Shown piece after piece: positions 17,347-26,932 of a stretch of 64,000 bases of DNA. The stretch is from Chryseobacterium sp. (GTDB taxonomy: Bacteria; Bacteroidota; Bacteroidia; Flavobacteriales; Weeksellaceae). The notes below the pieces were generated by a model that saw nothing but the letters and a program-made list of their open reading frames with translations, did not search any database and was not told the DNA's origin. The translations under genes were made by a program, and so were the position numbers. Where the stretch lies: NCBI RefSeq assembly GCF_008014695.1, contig NZ_VOXE01000003.1, forward strand, positions 522,313 through 586,312, in the 5' to 3' direction. Numbering within the stretch: the first letter of the stretch is position 1; each line of letters begins with the position of its first letter.

Positions 17347-17696
17347 TGTCCTCTCGCCTTTTTCAGAGAAATCACATTCGTTCCCTGCGTAATCGTAATA
17401 ATTGAATCAGCAGATTTTGCTTCGATATCGTAATTTCCGTAAACAGTACCATCCGGGGTTACTTTCTTTTCCGGAAGGTTGATGGTTTTGTTATTGCTGC
17501 GGATGCTGATGGTGTTACCTTTATCGGTTTTGCTGAAAGTGACCAAGGCTGAGGAGCCGTCATCGCCAACATACCGTAAGGTTTTCCCGGTTTCAGCAGA
17601 AGTGGAAACCGTTGCTTCGGTTTTTACAGGATTTTTTTTGCAGCTTAAAGTAAAGCTCAGCACAACAGCAGAAGCAAGGTAAATTAATTTTTTCAT
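17343..17696 (-). CDS. Small lipoprotein, possibly MliC-like
   Basis: This 117-aa protein has a lipoprotein signal ending in FTLSC with Cys19. The mature part is polar and beta-rich (YVGDDGSSALVTFSK, ISIRSNNKTINLPEK, GTVYGNYDIEAKSADSIITITQGTNVISLKKAR). This layout resembles membrane-bound lysozyme inhibitors of the MliC type (a Tyr-Gly start, then GxxYxN, then a final basic strand). The usual disulfide cysteines are missing, so the assignment is tentative. It would sit on the periplasmic side of a membrane. It is divergent from eno, with a palindrome in between. Confidence 0.6.
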   Translation of the reverse strand: MKKLIYLASAVVLSFTLSCKKNPVKTEATVSTSAETGKTLRYVGDDGSSALVTFSKTDKGNTISIRSNNKTINLPEKKVTPDGTVYGNYDIEAKSADSIITITQGTNVISLKKARGQ

Positions 17697-17733
17697 GATC
17701 AGTGATTTTTTGGTCAGGTAAATTTACGATTTG

Positions 17734-17751
17734 TTTTCAGAAATCTGAAAA
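17734..17751. promoter_or_regulatory. Perfect palindrome between the lipoprotein gene and eno
   Basis: TTTTCAGA and TCTGAAAA flank AA, an 18-bp dyad. It lies 38 bp upstream of the minus-strand lipoprotein start and about 80 bp upstream of the eno -7 box. It has the size of a repressor operator. No terminator T run follows a transcribed gene here. Confidence 0.45.
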
Positions 17752-17831
17752 TCATCTATAATTAACGATAATTTAACGCAAACCACACTAAAATCCTCAG
17801 CGGAATGCCCGTGAATTTATTCAATTTTAAC

Positions 17832-17839
17832 TAAATTTG
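17832..17839 (+). promoter_or_regulatory. -7 box of the eno promoter
   Basis: TAAATTTG is an exact TAnnTTTG match 31 bp before the eno start. No good -33 TTG is seen at the usual distance. Confidence 0.6.
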
Positions 17840-17855
17840 TACTCCATTACAATAA

Positions 17856-19166
<1,311 letters not shown>

Positions 19167-19171
19167 ATAAA

Positions 19172-19193
19172 ATTAATGAGTATCGGCATTAAT
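19172..19193. repeat. Inverted repeat in the eno-gltA spacer
   Basis: ATTAATG and CATTAAT form perfect 7-bp arms around 8 bp, starting 6 bp after the eno stop. It could be a small hairpin or a protein-binding site before gltA. No T run follows. Confidence 0.45.
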
Positions 19194-19243
19194 CACTTGC
19201 CGCTCTCTATCAATATTCATAAATTAGTAAAAAATTAAAAATA

Positions 19244-20530
19244 ATGTCAGATAACAAAGTTGTATTGAACTATGACGGAAAAGCTTTTGAATATCCAATC
19301 ATAGATAGCACGATCGGTGACAGAGGAATCGATATTTCTAAATTAAGAGACCAGACCGGTTTGATTACATTGGACCTTGGATATAAAAATACAGGTGCCA
19401 CCTTAAGCGACATCACTTACCTTGATGGAGACAACGGTGAACTGTATTACAGAGGTTACCCGATTGAACAGATCGCTGAAAAATCAAACTTCACCGAAGT
19501 GATGTATCTTTTGCTTCAGGGCGAACTTCCGAATAAAGACCAGTTCGCAAATTTTGAAGGCGGAATCAAGAAATATAATTTCGTGGCCGACGAAATGAAG
19601 AAGATTCTGGACGTGTTCCCACGCTCAGCTCACCCTATGGGAGTGCTTTCTTCATTAACTTCTGCTTTAACGGCATTTAACCCGAAAGCAGTTGATGTTT
19701 CTTCAAAAGAAGACCTCGACCATGCTGCAGAAATGCTGATCGCTAAGTTCTCTCACCTTTGTGCGTGGACGTATAGAAAGAAACTGGGTCTTTCCATCAA
19801 CCATGGAGACAACAGCCTGAATTATGTGGAGAACTTCTACAAAATGTGTTTCAGACGTCCGAATGTGGAATTCGAACTGGATCCCGTTGTTGTAGGCGCT
19901 TTGGATAAATTACTGATGCTTCATGCAGATCACGAACAGAACTGTTCAACCTCTACTGTAAGAATGGTGGGTTCTGCACATACAGGCCTTTTTGCTTCGG
20001 TTTCCGCAGGTATTTCCGCTCTTTGGGGCCCGCTTCACGGTGGTGCCAACCAGGCAGTGATCGAAATGCTTGAAATGATCGAGCAGGATGGAGGAGACGT
20101 GGCAAAATATGTTGAAAAAGCCAAAAACAAAGACGATAACTTCCGTTTGATGGGCTTCGGACACCGTGTTTACAAAAACTTCGACCCAAGAGCTACCATC
20201 ATCAAGAAAGCGGCAGACGATATTCTGAACTCACTCGGAATTGAGGATAAAGCTTTGGACATCGCCATGCAGCTTGAAAGAGTAGCACTGGAAGATGAAT
20301 ACTTCGTAAGCAGAAAGCTTTACCCGAACGTAGATTTCTATTCCGGAATCATTTACCGCGCTTTGGGAGTTCCAACCGAAATGTTTACCGTAATGTTCGC
20401 ATTGGGAAGACTTCCGGGCTGGATCTCGCAGTGGAAAGAAATGCGACTTCACAACGACCCGATCGGAAGACCGAGACAGGTATACCAGGGCGCTACAAAA
20501 CGCGACTATATCGATTTAAGCGCAAGATAA
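19244..20530 (+). CDS. gltA: Citrate synthase
   Basis: This 428-aa enzyme condenses oxaloacetate and acetyl-CoA at the entry to the TCA cycle. Its size and sequence fit the large bacterial type. Motifs: YRGYPIEQIAEKSNF, catalytic His regions LLMLHADHEQNCSTSTVRMVGS and GPLHGGANQAV, and GFGHRVYKNFDPRA. The catalytic Asp region VDFYSGIIYRALGVP follows. No clear promoter is seen immediately upstream, so cotranscription with eno is possible. A strong terminator follows. Confidence 0.98.
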   Translation: MSDNKVVLNYDGKAFEYPIIDSTIGDRGIDISKLRDQTGLITLDLGYKNTGATLSDITYLDGDNGELYYRGYPIEQIAEKSNFTEVMYLLLQGELPNKDQFANFEGGIKKYNFVADEMKKILDVFPRSAHPMGVLSSLTSALTAFNPKAVDVSSKEDLDHAAEMLIAKFSHLCAWTYRKKLGLSINHGDNSLNYVENFYKMCFRRPNVEFELDPVVVGALDKLLMLHADHEQNCSTSTVRMVGSAHTGLFASVSAGISALWGPLHGGANQAVIEMLEMIEQDGGDVAKYVEKAKNKDDNFRLMGFGHRVYKNFDPRATIIKKAADDILNSLGIEDKALDIAMQLERVALEDEYFVSRKLYPNVDFYSGIIYRALGVPTEMFTVMFALGRLPGWISQWKEMRLHNDPIGRPRQVYQGATKRDYIDLSAR

Positions 20531-20547
20531 TTCCTGCGGATATATAC

Positions 20548-20576
20548 AAATCCTCCCAATTGGGAGGATTTTTTTT
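20548..20576 (+). terminator. Terminator after gltA
   Basis: AAATCCTCCC and GGGAGGATTT flank AATT and are followed by a run of eight T. It is a textbook intrinsic terminator. Confidence 0.93.
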
Positions 20577-20615
20577 GAAAGGAAGACCCGGGAACTGAAG
20601 GATTTGCAGGTCACA

Positions 20616-20981
20616 TTATTCAGCCCGTAATATCTTTTCCATTTTCTGTCCTTTCGCGAGTTCATCCACAAGTTTGTCCAGGTATCTCACCTTTTGGGTC
20701 AAAGGGTTTTCGAGTTCTTCCACGCGGTAGCCGCAGATGGTACCGGTGATCAGCCTCGCATTCGGATTTAAGTTGGCCTCGCCGAAGAACTCTTCAAAAG
20801 TCGATTTCTTTCCAATTTGAGCCTGAATATTTTTCTCATTATAGCCGGTCAGCCATTCAATGACCTGATGGAGTTCTTCTTTGGTCCGTCCTTTTTTCTC
20901 AACTTTTACCACGTAATGCGGATAAACCGACGCGAAAGTCATTTTCGAGATACGTTCATCGTGGTGGGCAGTGCTGTTCAT
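20616..20981 (-). CDS. DUF2200 family protein
   Basis: This 121-aa protein matches the DUF2200 pattern: [34 protein letters not shown], then [47 protein letters not shown] in pieces. It is small, soluble and without signal peptide. The function of the family is not known to me. It is transcribed convergently with gltA and alone. A near-consensus TATCTTTA lies a few bases upstream of the start on the minus strand. Confidence 0.85.
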   Translation of the reverse strand: MNSTAHHDERISKMTFASVYPHYVVKVEKKGRTKEELHQVIEWLTGYNEKNIQAQIGKKSTFEEFFGEANLNPNARLITGTICGYRVEELENPLTQKVRYLDKLVDELAKGQKMEKILRAE

Positions 20982-21225
20982 GATATTTTTATTTAAAGAT
21001 AATACATTTCTTTTTTAAGTGCTGTGTACAGCCACCTTTAACGGAGAAAAAAGTGCCTGATACCGGGCGGAACCAGGCTTCCTGCTGTATGAGTTCAATG
21101 TCCCTGCCTTGTGCCGGTTCAATGACAGGCTTGCCGTTTCACGATGATAAGGCTGCTGTTGTTGAAGGGCCCGGTTTGCGTTTGGAATAACCTGCCCAAA
21201 ATTTTCACCGTATGCGCCGTTTGTT

Positions 21226-21233
21226 TATATTTG
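21226..21233 (+). promoter_or_regulatory. -7 box before the amidinotransferase-fold gene
   Basis: TATATTTG is an exact TAnnTTTG match ending 15 bp before the ATG at 21249, which implies a leader of only about 8-10 nt. The rest of the 267-bp gap from 20982 shows no gene. Confidence 0.6.
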
Positions 21234-21248
21234 TAATCATCTACTTTT

Positions 21249-22163
21249 ATGAAGTTAAACATCAACAACGAAACAGGCCTTCTAAAATCGGTGGTCCTCG
21301 GAATGCCTAATTCCATGGGACCTGCCCATTCTCTTGAAGAAAGTTACGACGCCAAGTCCTACCATTCCCTTCAGAACGGAATCTATCCGAAGGAAGAAGA
21401 CATCGTTCATGAGATGACGGAATTTGAAAACGTGCTGAAGAAGCATGGCGTAGAAGTCTTCCGTCCGCACATGATCGAAGGATACAACCAGGTCTTTGCG
21501 CGCGATGTCGCTTTTGTAATCGAGGATAAGATGATCATTTCCAACATCATCCAGGAACGGTACAATGAGCAGGATGCGTACCGGAAAATCTTTGCAAGGG
21601 TGGGCTGGAAGAAGATCATCAACCTTCCGGATTCCGCTCATATCGAGGGGGGCGACGTAATTGTATGGAACGACTTCCTCTTCATCGGTACCTGTTTTTC
21701 TGAAGATTACCGGAATTTCAAGACTGCCAGAACCAATGAATACGCCATTGAGATCCTGAAGGAATACTTTCCGAAGAAGCGGATTATTGATCTTGAACTG
21801 AAAAAGAACGATACCAATCCGTTCGAGGGAATCCTGCACCTGGACTGTACCTTTAATCCCATCGGCAAAGACAAATGCATTATTTATAAAGACGGTTTCG
21901 TGGATGAAAGCGATTACCGCCTGCTCATCGACATCTTTGGGGAGGAAAACTGCTTCCATGTCACGCAGCAGGAAATGTTCGAAATGAATCCCAATATATT
22001 CTCCATCTCTCCTGAAATTGTGGTTTCAGACCGGTCCTTTACCCGAATGAACAATCACCTGCGCAATGAGTGGGGCATGACGGTGGAAGAGATCCCGTAC
22101 CGGGAGATATCCAAAATGGGTGGTTTGCTGAGATGTTCAACCTTACCTCTGGTCCGGGAATAA
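21249..22163 (+). CDS. Arginine deiminase/amidinotransferase-family hydrolase
   Basis: This 304-aa cytosolic protein has the pentein (guanidino-group-modifying) fold. Visible motifs are FARDVAF (83-89), the catalytic His-containing HIEGGD (131-136), HLDC (197-200), and the nucleophile Cys296 in GGLLRCSTLPL near the C-terminus. The family includes arginine deiminases, dimethylarginine hydrolases and amidinotransferases. The sequence alone does not settle the substrate. It lies close to a second pentein enzyme (22914-23837), with cutC on the opposite strand between them, which suggests a role in arginine or citrulline metabolism. The ATG is supported by the close -7 box. Confidence 0.85.
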   Translation: MKLNINNETGLLKSVVLGMPNSMGPAHSLEESYDAKSYHSLQNGIYPKEEDIVHEMTEFENVLKKHGVEVFRPHMIEGYNQVFARDVAFVIEDKMIISNIIQERYNEQDAYRKIFARVGWKKIINLPDSAHIEGGDVIVWNDFLFIGTCFSEDYRNFKTARTNEYAIEILKEYFPKKRIIDLELKKNDTNPFEGILHLDCTFNPIGKDKCIIYKDGFVDESDYRLLIDIFGEENCFHVTQQEMFEMNPNIFSISPEIVVSDRSFTRMNNHLRNEWGMTVEEIPYREISKMGGLLRCSTLPLVRE

Positions 22164-22177
22164 GAGATTGGCAGGAT

Positions 22178-22840
22178 TCAGATGCTCAATCTTTTCAGTT
22201 TTTTAATTTCATCATCAGTCGCCCACGTGTTATACTTGAGTATTGCCGAAGAGTGAAAGCTCGTTCCGCCCGTGAATTCTCTGAGTTCAGCAATGTTTTC
22301 TGAACGCACGCCACCGCCGATGAGGATCTCGATCTGATCTGAATATTTGGCGACGAGGTCTTTAAGATTTTCCTTTCCTTCCATAGCAGAGGATTTACCG
22401 CCGGAAGTCAGCACGCTTTTAAAACCCAGCTGTATTAAAATTTCAATGGATCTATTCAGGTCTTTGGTGCGGTCGAAAGCACGGTGAAAAGTACAGGGCG
22501 TGTTGCCGGCAAGGGTCAGAAGCTCGGCATTTTTCTCAACATCAATTTCGTTGTGCGCATCCAGGATGCCGAAAACAAACCCGTCTGCACCGGCTTCCCG
22601 GAAAGTGATGATGCTGGTCTTCATTTCTGTGAATTCCGCTTCTGAGTGAAAAAAGGAACCACCTGTCGGCCGGATCATCACGTAGATAGGCGTTTTATAA
22701 TTCCTTTTCAGATATAAGAATTCGTGAAAATCGGGCGTCGTACCGCCGGCTTCTATATTGTGGCAGAATTCGATCCGGTCTGCCATTGATTTCAGGGCAA
22801 TTTCAGCAGAAGTGATCTCAAAACAGGCAATTTCTAACAT
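22178..22840 (-). CDS. cutC: CutC-family copper homeostasis protein
   Basis: This 220-aa TIM-barrel protein shows the CutC pattern: MLEIACFEITSAEIALKSMADRIEFC, then GGTTPDFHEF, then IYVMIRPTGGSF, and then ADGFVFGILDAHNEID. CTFHRAFDRTKDLN and VLTSGGKSSA follow. It is slightly shorter than the E. coli protein (248 aa). CutC was linked to copper tolerance in E. coli, but its biochemical role remains unclear. It is convergent with the upstream pentein gene (14-bp gap) and divergent from ctlX. Confidence 0.93.
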   Translation of the reverse strand: MLEIACFEITSAEIALKSMADRIEFCHNIEAGGTTPDFHEFLYLKRNYKTPIYVMIRPTGGSFFHSEAEFTEMKTSIITFREAGADGFVFGILDAHNEIDVEKNAELLTLAGNTPCTFHRAFDRTKDLNRSIEILIQLGFKSVLTSGGKSSAMEGKENLKDLVAKYSDQIEILIGGGVRSENIAELREFTGGTSFHSSAILKYNTWATDDEIKKLKRLSI

Positions 22841-22868
22841 GAGTCTTTTTATTGTCTATAAATTTAAG

Positions 22869-22876
22869 TAATTTTG
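22869..22876 (+). promoter_or_regulatory. -7 box before ctlX
   Basis: TAATTTTG is an exact TAnnTTTG match 37 bp before the ctlX start, in the 73-bp divergent spacer with cutC. Confidence 0.5.
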
Positions 22877-22913
22877 TTCAATAGCAGATTAATACTAAAC
22901 AAAACTACCGTTC

Positions 22914-23837
22914 ATGCAAACAGCTAGTACTGTTCTGATGGTTGAACCGATTGCCTTCGGATACAACGCGCAGACCGCCAAGAATAATTATTTTCAGGTA
23001 GAGCAGAAAGAGGCCGACATCCAACAGAAAGCACTGGAAGAATTCACCAATTTTGCCGAAAAACTCAGAAATAAAGGAATCAACGTTATTACCGTTAAAG
23101 ACACACTGGAGCCCCATTCACCGGATTCTATTTTCCCGAATAACTGGGTGAGCTTCCACAGCGACGGAACGGTGGTTCTGTACCCAATGTTCGCTCCGAA
23201 CAGAAGAGTGGAGCGCCGCCGGGATATTTTGGAAACCCTCAAAAATGAAGGTTTCGGAATCAAGGAAATTGATGATTTTTCGCATTTCGAAAACGAAGAG
23301 AAATTTCTGGAAGGCACAGGCAGTATGATTTTCGATCACGATCATAAAATCGCGTACGGTTCTGTTTCACTGCGGCTGGACGAAGAACTTTTCCGTAAAT
23401 TCTGTACAGAATTCGGTTTTACACCGGTGGTTTTTCACTCCTTTCAAACTGTAAATGAACAACGGCTTCCGATTTATCACACGAATGTGATGATGTGTGT
23501 TGCTAATCAGTTTGTGGTGATTTGTCTGGAATGTATTGATGATGAACTGGAGCGCGAAAAAGTGCAGGAAGTCATTAAATCTACCGGCAAGGAAATCATT
23601 GAGATCACTGAAGAGCAGTTGCAGCAGTTCGCCGGAAACATGCTTCAGGTTCAAAACAACAACGGTGAGAAATTTCTGATCATGAGCCAAACTGCTTACA
23701 GATCATTAACAGAAGAACAAATTCAAAAGATCGGTAAATATTGCGAAATTATTTATTCGGATTTAAATACGATTGAAGTAAACGGCGGCGGCAGCGCAAG
23801 ATGCATGCTGGCTGAAGTTTTTTTACCGAAGAATTAA
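22914..23837 (+). CDS. ctlX: CtlX-type citrulline/arginine pentein hydrolase
   Basis: This 307-aa protein matches the CtlX group of the amidinotransferase superfamily. Motifs are VEPIAFGYN (10-18), FPNNWVSFH (74-82), FLEGTGSMIFDH (131-142), the catalytic His in YHTNVMM (188-194), and the nucleophile Cys297 in NGGGSARCMLAEVFLP. The Francisella CtlX is implicated in citrulline use; the reaction in this organism is inferred from family. It has its own -7 box and a terminator. A second pentein enzyme lies on the other side of cutC. Confidence 0.88.
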   Translation: MQTASTVLMVEPIAFGYNAQTAKNNYFQVEQKEADIQQKALEEFTNFAEKLRNKGINVITVKDTLEPHSPDSIFPNNWVSFHSDGTVVLYPMFAPNRRVERRRDILETLKNEGFGIKEIDDFSHFENEEKFLEGTGSMIFDHDHKIAYGSVSLRLDEELFRKFCTEFGFTPVVFHSFQTVNEQRLPIYHTNVMMCVANQFVVICLECIDDELEREKVQEVIKSTGKEIIEITEEQLQQFAGNMLQVQNNNGEKFLIMSQTAYRSLTEEQIQKIGKYCEIIYSDLNTIEVNGGGSARCMLAEVFLPKN

Positions 23838-23864
23838 GTTTAAGAAATAAAATCCCTACAATCG

Positions 23865-23892
23865 AAAAGCCACAGCAATTGCTGTGGCTTTT
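23865..23892 (+). terminator. Terminator after ctlX, possibly bidirectional
   Basis: AAAAGCCACAGC and GCTGTGGCTTTT form a perfect stem around AATT. The symmetry with A and T runs on both sides would let it serve ctlX and the convergent barrel-receptor gene. Confidence 0.92.
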
Positions 23893-23927
23893 CTTAACAA
23901 AAATTTAATTTAGATATGTAGTTTTAC

Positions 23928-26237
23928 TTATCTCGTTCTGGATTTTATTTCATCTGATGCATTTTCTATGTTTCTTATTTTTTTTACTTTCTGGTTCCCG
24001 AAGTTGTACACAATGCTGGCTCCGATGCTTTGTCGGTAGCTGTCATTCTTTACATAATTATAATTTCCGTTTGCCTGATAATCTTCGATTTCTACAACGT
24101 TTGTTCTTAAAAGATCATTTACATTAACGCTGAAAGTCCAGTCGTTCCATATTTTTTTGATGCTCAGGTCCAGGCTTGAAAGGTTTCTCAACATTCCGAG
24201 TTCAATCTGCTGCTTGTCCACATAAAAGAAATTTACGCCTGCAAACCATGTTTTTTTCTCGTCTAACCTGATGTTGTTATTGGTCTGTACAACAAAACTC
24301 GTAGAATTCGTATTGTTCGCATATGTTGGGAAAACATCTCCGGTCGTAGGATCAACGCTCAGGCTTCCTTTGTTTCTGTTGTGCTGAACTCCGATATTGA
24401 AATTGGTTGTAAGTGCCTGTTTGAAAAAGGATTTCTGCATTCCGATCATTGCTGCCATTTCCTGCTTGTCTCCAAAATTCGTTCTGATGTACCGCAGCTG
24501 CTGGAATTTATCGATGATCTGGTTTCCGTTCGGATCCAGAACCGGAGTTCCGTCTGCATTAACTCTTAATTTTTCCATGGTTCTCTGCAAAGGCACCTGC
24601 GTAATGACATCTTTGAAAAGTGAGTGACTGAGGATAAGGAAATAGGAATTTTTAAACATATACGTCAGTTCCTGGTTGTAGGTAGACGAAGCTTTTACAA
24701 AAGGATTGTTTTGGGTGTAGTTGTTCTCTGTCAGGATATTTTTAACCGGATTGATTTCCCAGAAACTCGGTCTTCTCATTCTGCTGGAGAAGGCATAGGA
24801 AATATTATTTTTATCATTGATGGCATAGTTAAGGCTCAGATAAGGAAGAATATTGCTGTAATCTCTTTCAATTCTTCTGAGGCTTGGATCCTGAGCATTG
24901 TCGGAGGTTCCTGTACTTTTGGTAATTTCATAACGCGACCCTAATTTCCCGGAGAATTTTTCAGAAAGTTTTTTCTCAACCGTGAGGTACATTCCGAAGA
25001 TGTTTTCATCGTATAGGAAATGATTGGGTGTGGAAGTGTTTTCGATACGGTTCAAAGTGCCGTTGGCATTGTAAATATAGTCAGAGGTAATGTTTTTGGT
25101 ATCATTATCCGTTTTGGTCTTGTTGAAGTTCCCACCGACTGAAACAGTCAGGTCTTTCTTGAATTTCTGAATGTAATCTGCCATTCCTGAGAAATTATTG
25201 ATGAGCTGAGGCAGGTTTTGATACACATACTGGAGCCGTTGCCCGTCAATACCGTTTGCCGTGGACTGGAATGTGTTGTTGTCAGTAGCCTGAAATCTTT
25301 TAAAATTAAGATAAGCAGCGTTCAGATTCAGTTTGCTTCCCAAACTGTCGGTTTTCAGTTCGTAATTCAGGTTGAAATTATTGTTGTAAGAACGCGCATC
25401 TTCCAGGTTCCGTGATTGGGTATATTCGGTTTCCCAAACATTGTCGGCATTCAGATTCCTGATCGTATTGAAGAGACTGATACTGGAATCATAACTTCTG
25501 TTCGCTGAAGTGTTCCAGGACAGCGCCATACTTGAGTTGTCGTTTAGCTGATAATCGATATTCAGATAACCGCCTAAATTTTTGTTCGGATCGTTAATAT
25601 CGCCAACAGATTCATTGGTTGCAGTACTGCTTCCGTTCCGTAAGACATAGGATTGGGGCTGAATATTGTCGCTCCCGTATAAATTTGCGGCAATTCCGAG
25701 TTTGTCTTTTCTGTAGTTGGCGGAAAAACTTGCAGAACTGTTCACAAACTTGTTTACAGAACTTGCCATCCTCATATTGCCGTTAAGTCCGTTTGTCATT
25801 TTTTTCTTCAGGACGATATTGATGATCCCGTCGGAGGCTTCCGCCTGAAATTCGCTTCCGGGCATCGTAATCACTTCTATTCTCTGAATATTTTCAGCCG
25901 GAGTGTTTTTCAGGAACTGCGCCATCGATTCGGCGTCAAGATTGGATTTTCTTCCGTCAATATAAATAATGGCATTGCTTTTCCCTGCAATTTTCAGTGT
26001 ACTGTCGTCCGTTGAAGACAGCAATGGAGTCTGTTTCAAAAGATCAAATGTGGTGTTCCCTTTGGCAACCGGCGATGCTGCAACATCGTACACAAAACGG
26101 TCGCTGAGTTTTTTGAAAACCTTTTTGGTCATCGTTACTGATTTGATTTCCTGAACCTTTTCGGAATCGGCCTGTTTTTCCTGCGCAAAAACGACGACAC
26201 CGGAAAGAAGCGACAGGGAAATGATTAGTTTTTTCAT
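23928..26237 (-). CDS. TonB-dependent receptor-like outer-membrane beta-barrel protein
   Basis: This 769-aa protein has a signal peptide (MKKLIISLSLLSGVVVFAQ). A plug-like domain follows (about 45-150: NAIIYIDGRKSNLDAESMAQFLKN, IQRIEVITMPGSEFQAEASDGIINIVLKKK). About 600 residues of alternating, Asn/Tyr-rich beta strands make up the rest, as in the Bacteroidota outer-membrane barrel family related to TonB receptors. The usual N-terminal carboxypeptidase-like domain is missing. The C-terminus is basic (SRTR) instead of the common aromatic end. Substrate unknown; no SusD partner is adjacent. The 347-bp upstream gap holds the promoter and several repeats. Confidence 0.88.
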   Translation of the reverse strand: MKKLIISLSLLSGVVVFAQEKQADSEKVQEIKSVTMTKKVFKKLSDRFVYDVAASPVAKGNTTFDLLKQTPLLSSTDDSTLKIAGKSNAIIYIDGRKSNLDAESMAQFLKNTPAENIQRIEVITMPGSEFQAEASDGIINIVLKKKMTNGLNGNMRMASSVNKFVNSSASFSANYRKDKLGIAANLYGSDNIQPQSYVLRNGSSTATNESVGDINDPNKNLGGYLNIDYQLNDNSSMALSWNTSANRSYDSSISLFNTIRNLNADNVWETEYTQSRNLEDARSYNNNFNLNYELKTDSLGSKLNLNAAYLNFKRFQATDNNTFQSTANGIDGQRLQYVYQNLPQLINNFSGMADYIQKFKKDLTVSVGGNFNKTKTDNDTKNITSDYIYNANGTLNRIENTSTPNHFLYDENIFGMYLTVEKKLSEKFSGKLGSRYEITKSTGTSDNAQDPSLRRIERDYSNILPYLSLNYAINDKNNISYAFSSRMRRPSFWEINPVKNILTENNYTQNNPFVKASSTYNQELTYMFKNSYFLILSHSLFKDVITQVPLQRTMEKLRVNADGTPVLDPNGNQIIDKFQQLRYIRTNFGDKQEMAAMIGMQKSFFKQALTTNFNIGVQHNRNKGSLSVDPTTGDVFPTYANNTNSTSFVVQTNNNIRLDEKKTWFAGVNFFYVDKQQIELGMLRNLSSLDLSIKKIWNDWTFSVNVNDLLRTNVVEIEDYQANGNYNYVKNDSYRQSIGASIVYNFGNQKVKKIRNIENASDEIKSRTR

Positions 26238-26584
26238 GATTTAATTTTTTTTGAAAAGAAAAAGAAAGAAGCCGGTTTTAGTTTTGTGACTTGGTTATCA
26301 GTTTTTCGCCTCTTTCTTTTCTTCTGTAATGAGTTTTTTGTGGTTTTAGTTTTTACTTGAATATTACATTGCAAAGATATGTTAATAATTTAGTAATATG
26401 CAATACAAAGTAGTGAATAAATTTAATTTTAACATTTAACGATCTGGTTATCAGTTTAAAAAATTTTAAATTAATTTTCTGACCTCGATTAATTAGACAC
26501 CAGTGAACACAGAAATGTTACATCATGAAACAAAAAAAGAGCAGAAATTTCTGCTCTGATTATTAATTGTCTGTAATTAACTGC
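26238..26584. promoter_or_regulatory. 347-bp regulatory gap upstream of the barrel-receptor gene
   Basis: On the minus strand TATCTTTG (26372-26379) is an exact -7 box with TTG 21 bp upstream (26401-26403), so the receptor mRNA has a leader of about 130 nt. Around it, TATTACATTGCA (26362-26373) and GTAATATGCAAT (26393-26404) form hexamer half-sites, with ATTGCA and TGCAAT inverted across the promoter. TGGTTATCAGTTT occurs twice, at 26292-26304 and 26445-26457. No gene is seen. The end of the gap holds the terminator of the DUF3817 gene. Confidence 0.55.
26532..26558 (-). terminator. Terminator after the recJ-nadD-DUF3817 genes
   Basis: Read on the minus strand, AGAGCAGAAA and TTTCTGCTCT form a perfect 10-bp stem followed by a run of T. 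Confidence 0.9.
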
Positions 26585-26926
26585 TTATTCCCGGTCGAAA
26601 CGCGCCAGTTTTTTGTCGACCCAAATGGTTGCGAAAGGAAAGAAAGCCGAAAGCAGCGCAAAAACAAAATCCTCATCATCCCAACTGTAAATTTCTCTTG
26701 CAGGAAGCAAAAGCAGAAGATACAGCGTAAAAAATAGTCCGTGGATATTTCCGATGATGATGATGAAAATCAGTGCGAAATTCTCTTCCGGGTAATAACG
26801 TTTCAGCGGAATGGCGATCAGGTAAAGCAGGAAACAGGTGATTCCTTCAATGAGGCACACCTTTTTAAACCAGTTCATGATTTTTTCCTGAGGATATTTT
26901 GCGAAAAATTTATCGATGAAGTTCAT
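26585..26926 (-). CDS. DUF3817 family membrane protein
   Basis: This 113-aa protein has three hydrophobic segments (about 25-42 EGITCFLLYLIAIPLK, 50-73 FALIFIIIIGNIHGLFFTLYLLLLL, 86-102 FVFALLSAFFPFATIWV). The Glu-Gly-x-x-Cys/Ser start of the first span and the HGxxF in the second match DUF3817 proteins. Function unknown. It lies 6 bp after nadD and before a terminator, so it is the last gene of a recJ-nadD-DUF3817 transcript. Confidence 0.85.
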   Translation of the reverse strand: MNFIDKFFAKYPQEKIMNWFKKVCLIEGITCFLLYLIAIPLKRYYPEENFALIFIIIIGNIHGLFFTLYLLLLLPAREIYSWDDEDFVFALLSAFFPFATIWVDKKLARFDRE

Positions 26927-26932
26927 ATTGTT

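Noticed and set aside
21282-21959. 225-codon minus-strand frame across the pentein gene
   Set aside because: Shadow of a gene with intact catalytic motifs; its translation has no recognisable signature.
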